Positions 6,681 to 9,638 of a stretch of 9,638 nucleotides of DNA are shown here, piece by piece. The stretch's first letter is position 1; each line of letters begins with the position of its first letter. The stretch covers positions 1-9,638 of the forward strand of contig JAHZKQ010000103.1 of assembly GCA_022600315.1 (NCBI GenBank), written 5' to 3'. The notes under the pieces are model-generated. The model searched no databases. It worked only from the letters and a program-made list of their open reading frames with translations, and was not told where the DNA came from. A program made the translations under genes and the position numbers. The stretch is from Gammaproteobacteria bacterium. GTDB lineage: Bacteria > Pseudomonadota > Gammaproteobacteria > Coxiellales > Coxiellaceae.

Positions 6681-7834
6681 TGAAACGCATTCTTATCTTA
6701 TTGCTTTGTTTGCCGTGCATTGCGCTAGCAAAGGTGCAGTTGATTAAATTTCCGGATCGCTGTACGCCGGGGCATAATATTGTTGTTGCGGCAGTCGGTG
6801 ATATTTTATTGCATCAACCCTTGCAGATGCGCGCCGCTAAAGTGGGTTTTGCGGATTTATGGCGTGCGGCAACTTTCTATGTGCAAGGGGCGGATATAGC
6901 CTTTGCTAACCTGGAAGGCCCAGTGGCAGAAGGTGTGAGCAAGCATGGCAAGGTGGTTAAAGATCCGGGGCATCGCTGGGATAATCATGTTTATAGTAGT
7001 TTTCCATTATTTAATTATCATCCAAACTTGGTGCGTGATTTAAAAGCCAGCGGCTTTGATATTGTTAATTTAGCGAATAACCACAGTTTGGATCGCTACA
7101 GTATCGGTTTAGATCGCAGTATAAAATTATTAAATTCGGTAGGCTTAAAATATACTGGCGCGCGTTTGGCCAATGGCTCGGGAAGTTGGGTAACGATCTT
7201 AAAGCATCAGAATTTTAGAATCGCTTTTATTGGTTGTGCGGTGCATACCAATGGCATTAAAGATAAGCATCATCAAATTTTACGTTGTTATGCCAAGCAT
7301 GACCGACAAACTCTTTTAAATTTAATTTATAAGCTGCGTAATCAAGTTGATGCAATTATCATCACGCCGCATTGGGGTAAGCAATACAGTCAAGTGGCAA
7401 ATGCTAATCAGCGCCGTTTTGCAAAACAAGTGTTAAATGCTGGCGCGATGGCGGTAATTGGCACGCATCCACATTGCTTGCAGCCCATGCAAAAGTATCG
7501 CACCAAAGATGGCCGAGAAACCTTTATTGCTTATTCATTAGGGAACTTTGTGAGTTATCAAGGCACGCCCAAAAATCGTGCCAGTGTAATTTTATATTTA
7601 AGCTTTACGAAAACACCCAAAGGTACTGTGATTAGTGGTATGCGGTATTTGCCGATCTATATGCAAAATCGCAGTGGTCATCAGCATATTAAATTAACCA
7701 TGCTAAGCCCGAAAAATAAAAACTCGGTTGGCTATAAGATTATTACTCGCGTCTTGCCTAAGGGTAATTTAATGTGGCCGAATTTTTCATTGCAGCGCGT
7801 GGGTTGTTTGTCCTTGCAGCCATCTTCACTTTAA
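6677..7834 (+). CDS. Exported CapA-family (PGA_cap) metallophosphatase-like protein
   Basis: The 385-residue product has a signal peptide (MMKR, leucine-rich core, CIALA, cleavage near A18). Its body matches the CapA/PgsA family, whose fold is related to calcineurin-like metallophosphatases. Visible motifs are AAVGDILLH at 38-46, ANLEGPV at 77-83, NLANNHSLD at 131-139, PHWG at 231-234, GTHPHCLQP at 262-270 and YSLGNF at 286-291. The Asp, Asn and His residues in these motifs would bind metal. Founding members take part in poly-gamma-glutamate capsule synthesis or anchoring, but many bacteria carry CapA-like proteins without such a capsule, so the substrate is open. The first two codons are both ATG (6677 and 6680); either can be the start, overlapping the S41-like gene by 4 or 1 bases. 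Translational coupling suggests the two envelope proteins are made together. No capBC-type genes are adjacent. Confidence 0.88.
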   Translation: MMKRILILLLCLPCIALAKVQLIKFPDRCTPGHNIVVAAVGDILLHQPLQMRAAKVGFADLWRAATFYVQGADIAFANLEGPVAEGVSKHGKVVKDPGHRWDNHVYSSFPLFNYHPNLVRDLKASGFDIVNLANNHSLDRYSIGLDRSIKLLNSVGLKYTGARLANGSGSWVTILKHQNFRIAFIGCAVHTNGIKDKHHQILRCYAKHDRQTLLNLIYKLRNQVDAIIITPHWGKQYSQVANANQRRFAKQVLNAGAMAVIGTHPHCLQPMQKYRTKDGRETFIAYSLGNFVSYQGTPKNRASVILYLSFTKTPKGTVISGMRYLPIYMQNRSGHQHIKLTMLSPKNKNSVGYKIITRVLPKGNLMWPNFSLQRVGCLSLQPSSL

Positions 7835-7843
7835 TTTTATACT
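7814..7843 (+). promoter_or_regulatory. Possible promoter for cupin-tsaB
   Basis: TTGCAG (7814-7819) and TATACT (7838-7843) are separated by 18 bp and resemble sigma-70 -35 and -10 hexamers. They straddle the CapA-family stop codon. Initiation would fall near 7850, right at the GGAGG ribosome binding site (7852-7856), leaving a very short leader. This would allow the cupin and tsaB genes to be transcribed apart from the envelope pair. Support is by motif only. Confidence 0.35.
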
Positions 7844-7862
7844 AGCAATCTGGAGGTTAGCC

Positions 7863-8237
7863 ATGTTTATTAGCAATAAAGACCAAGCGGATGTATTTGA
7901 CGAAGGTCATGGCGAGTTAATTTATCCAATTTTAGATGCTGCCCACGGCAATGCAAAAAATTATAGTGTGGCGCATATTGAGTTATTAGCGGGTAAGCAA
8001 TCGAAAAAACATTATCATCCAAAGTTTGAAGAAAGCTATTATATTTTATTGGGTCAGGCGCGAATGGTGGTCGATGAAATCGAAAAAATCGTCAAGCCTG
8101 GTGATATTGTTGTGATTGAGCCTAAGCAGTGGCATCAAATTTTTAATGAGTCGACTGAAAGTTTGCACTTTTTAGCGATTTGTTCACCGGCATGGACGCC
8201 GGATTGTAGTGTATTTGCTGAAGAAAACAATGACTAA
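7863..8237 (+). CDS. Small single-domain cupin protein
   Basis: The 124-residue protein is one cupin beta-barrel. Cupin motif 1 appears as GKQSKKHYHPKFEESYYILLGQ at ~44-65, giving metal ligands in HYH (51 and 53) and one Glu of the FEES segment. Motif 2 is PGDIVVIEPKQWHQIFN at ~79-95, with the fourth ligand His at ~92. The spacing resembles mannose-6-phosphate isomerase-type or general cupin_2 proteins. Such proteins range from sugar isomerases to dioxygenases and ligand sensors, so no reaction can be assigned. There is no signal peptide, so it is cytoplasmic. The ribosome binding site is strong (GGAGG, 6 bases before ATG), stronger than those of its neighbours. Its last 8 bases overlap the tsaB start. 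Confidence 0.85.
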   Translation: MFISNKDQADVFDEGHGELIYPILDAAHGNAKNYSVAHIELLAGKQSKKHYHPKFEESYYILLGQARMVVDEIEKIVKPGDIVVIEPKQWHQIFNESTESLHFLAICSPAWTPDCSVFAEENND

Positions 8238-8892
8238 ACTACTAGCCTTTGACACTTCAACCCATGCTTGTTCGGTGGCGTTATCGATTGATGATGATTG
8301 CACGGTGAAGCATCAATTAGCGCCGCGTCAACATTCGGATATCTTATTAAATTGTATTGATGAATTAATGCAGGCTGCAGGCATTCAATTAACCGATTTA
8401 GATGCGATTGCTTATGGTGCAGGACCAGGTAGTTTTATGGGGGTGCGTTTAGCAACCGCGGTGGCGCAGGGTTTGGCATTTGGGGCAAACTTAGCAGTTA
8501 TTTCAGTATCGACTTTGCAAGTATTAGCGCAAACCGCACTGGATAATGAGAGTGTGGAATCGGCATTAGTTGGTTGGGATGCGCGTATGCAGCAAATTTA
8601 TTGGGGACTTTACCAATCAGAAGGGAATTTAATGCAGGCGGTAAAACCTGATTGTTTGTCTGATCCGGAAAAAATTATTGCCCCTAATAATCAATATATT
8701 GCAGTGGGTAATGCCTGGGAAGTTTATCAAGAACATCTATCGGAAAGTGTTGCAGACTTGAAAAAACTAGATGATCTCTACCCACACGCCGCAAGTTTAG
8801 CTAAAATAGCTAAGGCCAAGTTTAATGTCGGCGAGTTATTAAAACCCGAACAAGCTGAACCGATTTATTTGCGTGATCGGGTGGTGGGTTAA
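8230..8892 (+). CDS. tsaB: tRNA t6A37 threonylcarbamoyl transferase complex subunit TsaB
   Basis: TsaB (formerly YeaZ) is the scaffold and dimer partner of TsaD in the complex that, with TsaE and TsaC, places the threonylcarbamoyl group on A37 of ANN-decoding tRNAs. The 220-residue product begins MTKLLAFDTSTHACSVAL and contains the conserved APRQHSDILL, YGAGPGSFMGVR and AQGLAFGA, then VSTLQVLAQ, WDARMQQIYWG and the C-terminal AEPIYLRDRV. This matches the 231-residue E. coli protein throughout. An in-frame ATG at 8209 would add seven residues inside the cupin gene. I reject it because family members start directly with the first beta-strand of the ASKHA-type fold. The gene overlaps the cupin stop by 8 bases, implying coupled translation. 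The ribosome binding site is weak (GAAGA), consistent with coupling. Confidence 0.96.
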   Translation: MTKLLAFDTSTHACSVALSIDDDCTVKHQLAPRQHSDILLNCIDELMQAAGIQLTDLDAIAYGAGPGSFMGVRLATAVAQGLAFGANLAVISVSTLQVLAQTALDNESVESALVGWDARMQQIYWGLYQSEGNLMQAVKPDCLSDPEKIIAPNNQYIAVGNAWEVYQEHLSESVADLKKLDDLYPHAASLAKIAKAKFNVGELLKPEQAEPIYLRDRVVG

Positions 8893-8918
8893 TTAATATA
8901 TTACAGGGAGTTTTTATT

Positions 8919-9638
8919 ATGCGTATGTCATTATTTCCTAATCAAGCTTCACAGTCAGAACCAAGATATACTGCCACACAAATACGTACGGCATTTGAAG
9001 ATAGTAATCATCAGGGAGAATTTTTTCAATTAATTAATGAGATTGCGTCAAGTGCTGAATACAAAGTCGATGCGATGCGTGAAGAATTAGAGCCAGTGTG
9101 GGAAGAGCTATTAACGCGTATGCCTAATGCAAAGTATTTGTCGGATGAAATCAGTGAGCTAAAGTCCCATCAATTTAGCGAGCAGTTATCAGATGAAGGC
9201 AGTATGCGTTTTACAGCGCGTCATCCATTTGAAGTGATTGCAGGCTTAGTACTTTTTAGTGGCGCGTGGAATTTTACTCAGTTGGCGAGCAATACCGAGT
9301 TATCTGAAACTGATAGGGCAGTGTATAGCGCTGATGCAAGATTTTGGTTAATACGTGGAGTTAAATACAATGATTTTTTCTGTATCGATAATAAATCTAA
9401 AACATTGCGTGAAGCAATTTTATCAACCGATGAGAAGGGTAATGGGATAATTACCGATACAGATATTGAGCAACTGGATGAATATAACCAACAAGCGATT
9501 CAGTATCATGGTAGTGTTGGCATGTTATTGGCAGCAGCAAATTATTGTTGTTTAGTAAAATATTTTATAAGAGCAATAAAGCGAACGGCGGATTCAAAAG
9601 GTATTGGTATTGCTGGTCTTTTTGCACAAGAGCCAGAG
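8919..9638 (+). CDS. Unrecognised protein, partial (C-terminus beyond right edge), with EF-hand-like loop
   Basis: From the ATG at 8919 the frame is open for all 240 codons to the right edge. A good ribosome binding site (AGGGAG, 8 bases upstream) supports the start; the gene follows tsaB by 26 bp. I do not recognise the family. The first ~95 residues are polar and look helical, with no signal peptide. Residues 105-119 are moderately hydrophobic (EVIAGLVLFSGAWNF). Residues 171-182 read DEKGNGIITDTD and sit between two likely helices, resembling an EF-hand calcium loop; position 3 is Lys instead of an acidic or polar ligand, and position 12 is Asp. Another hydrophobic helix (GMLLAAANYCCLVKYFI) spans ~201-217. 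An in-frame ATG two codons in is also possible. In a host-associated gammaproteobacterium such orphan proteins are often effectors, but nothing seen here proves that. Confidence 0.85.
   Translation, partial: MRMSLFPNQASQSEPRYTATQIRTAFEDSNHQGEFFQLINEIASSAEYKVDAMREELEPVWEELLTRMPNAKYLSDEISELKSHQFSEQLSDEGSMRFTARHPFEVIAGLVLFSGAWNFTQLASNTELSETDRAVYSADARFWLIRGVKYNDFFCIDNKSKTLREAILSTDEKGNGIITDTDIEQLDEYNQQAIQYHGSVGMLLAAANYCCLVKYFIRAIKRTADSKGIGIAGLFAQEPE

Noticed and set aside
7614..7625. Third partial copy of the tandem unit (CACCCAAAGGTA) inside the CapA-family gene
   Set aside because: Only 12 bases match, they encode an ordinary TPKGT segment, and nothing else of the unit is present; chance is sufficient.
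8209..8229. Upstream in-frame start for TsaB
   Set aside because: It would add seven residues (MYLLKKT) ahead of the conserved first strand; family members begin directly at MxxLAFDTS-like sequence.

Overview
The window looks like chromosome from an AT-rich gammaproteobacterium, most plausibly one with a host-associated life in or near the Legionellales/Coxiellaceae. The housekeeping proteins (HisA, Der, XseA, TsaB) align best by eye with gammaproteobacterial versions. An ankyrin-repeat protein, a PmrA-like direct repeat and small palindromic repeats of the kind scattered through intracellular bacterial genomes point the same way. The taxon is an inference; no rRNA or other marker gene is present.

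Layout, left to right. (1) 1-1289, minus: a long ankyrin-repeat protein cut by the left edge, open for all 429 visible codons. (2) 1290-1556: divergent intergenic region with a TTAAT direct repeat at 11-bp spacing. (3) 1557-2294: hisA, standing alone without other his genes, with Asn where the second catalytic Asp is expected. (4) 2295-2481: a short hairpin, then two nearly identical 67/68-bp units, each with a perfect G6/C6 stem, ending about 20 bp before the next start codon. (5) 2482-3798: der. (6) 3799-3912: convergent junction holding a 76-bp inverted pair of palindromes. (7) 3913-5112, minus: xseA. (8) 5181-6680 and 6677-7834: two overlapping genes for exported proteins, a peptidase S41-like protein and a CapA-family metallophosphatase-like protein. 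(9) 7863-8237 and 8230-8892: a small cupin gene overlapping tsaB. (10) 8919-9638: the start of an unrecognised protein, cut by the right edge, with a degenerate EF-hand-like loop.

Functionally the middle is core metabolism and information processing: histidine synthesis, ribosome assembly, DNA repair and tRNA t6A modification. The S41/CapA pair probably acts together in the cell envelope, since both carry signal peptides and their reading frames are translationally coupled. The two incomplete genes at the edges are the most accessory-looking. The left one is a candidate secreted effector; the right one is uncharacterised. I see no mobile element, CRISPR array, tRNA or rRNA. The items most worth following up are the HisA active-site substitution, the ankyrin gene with its PmrA-like box, and the duplicated hairpin in front of der. 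I do not see a convincing new multi-gene defence or secretion system.
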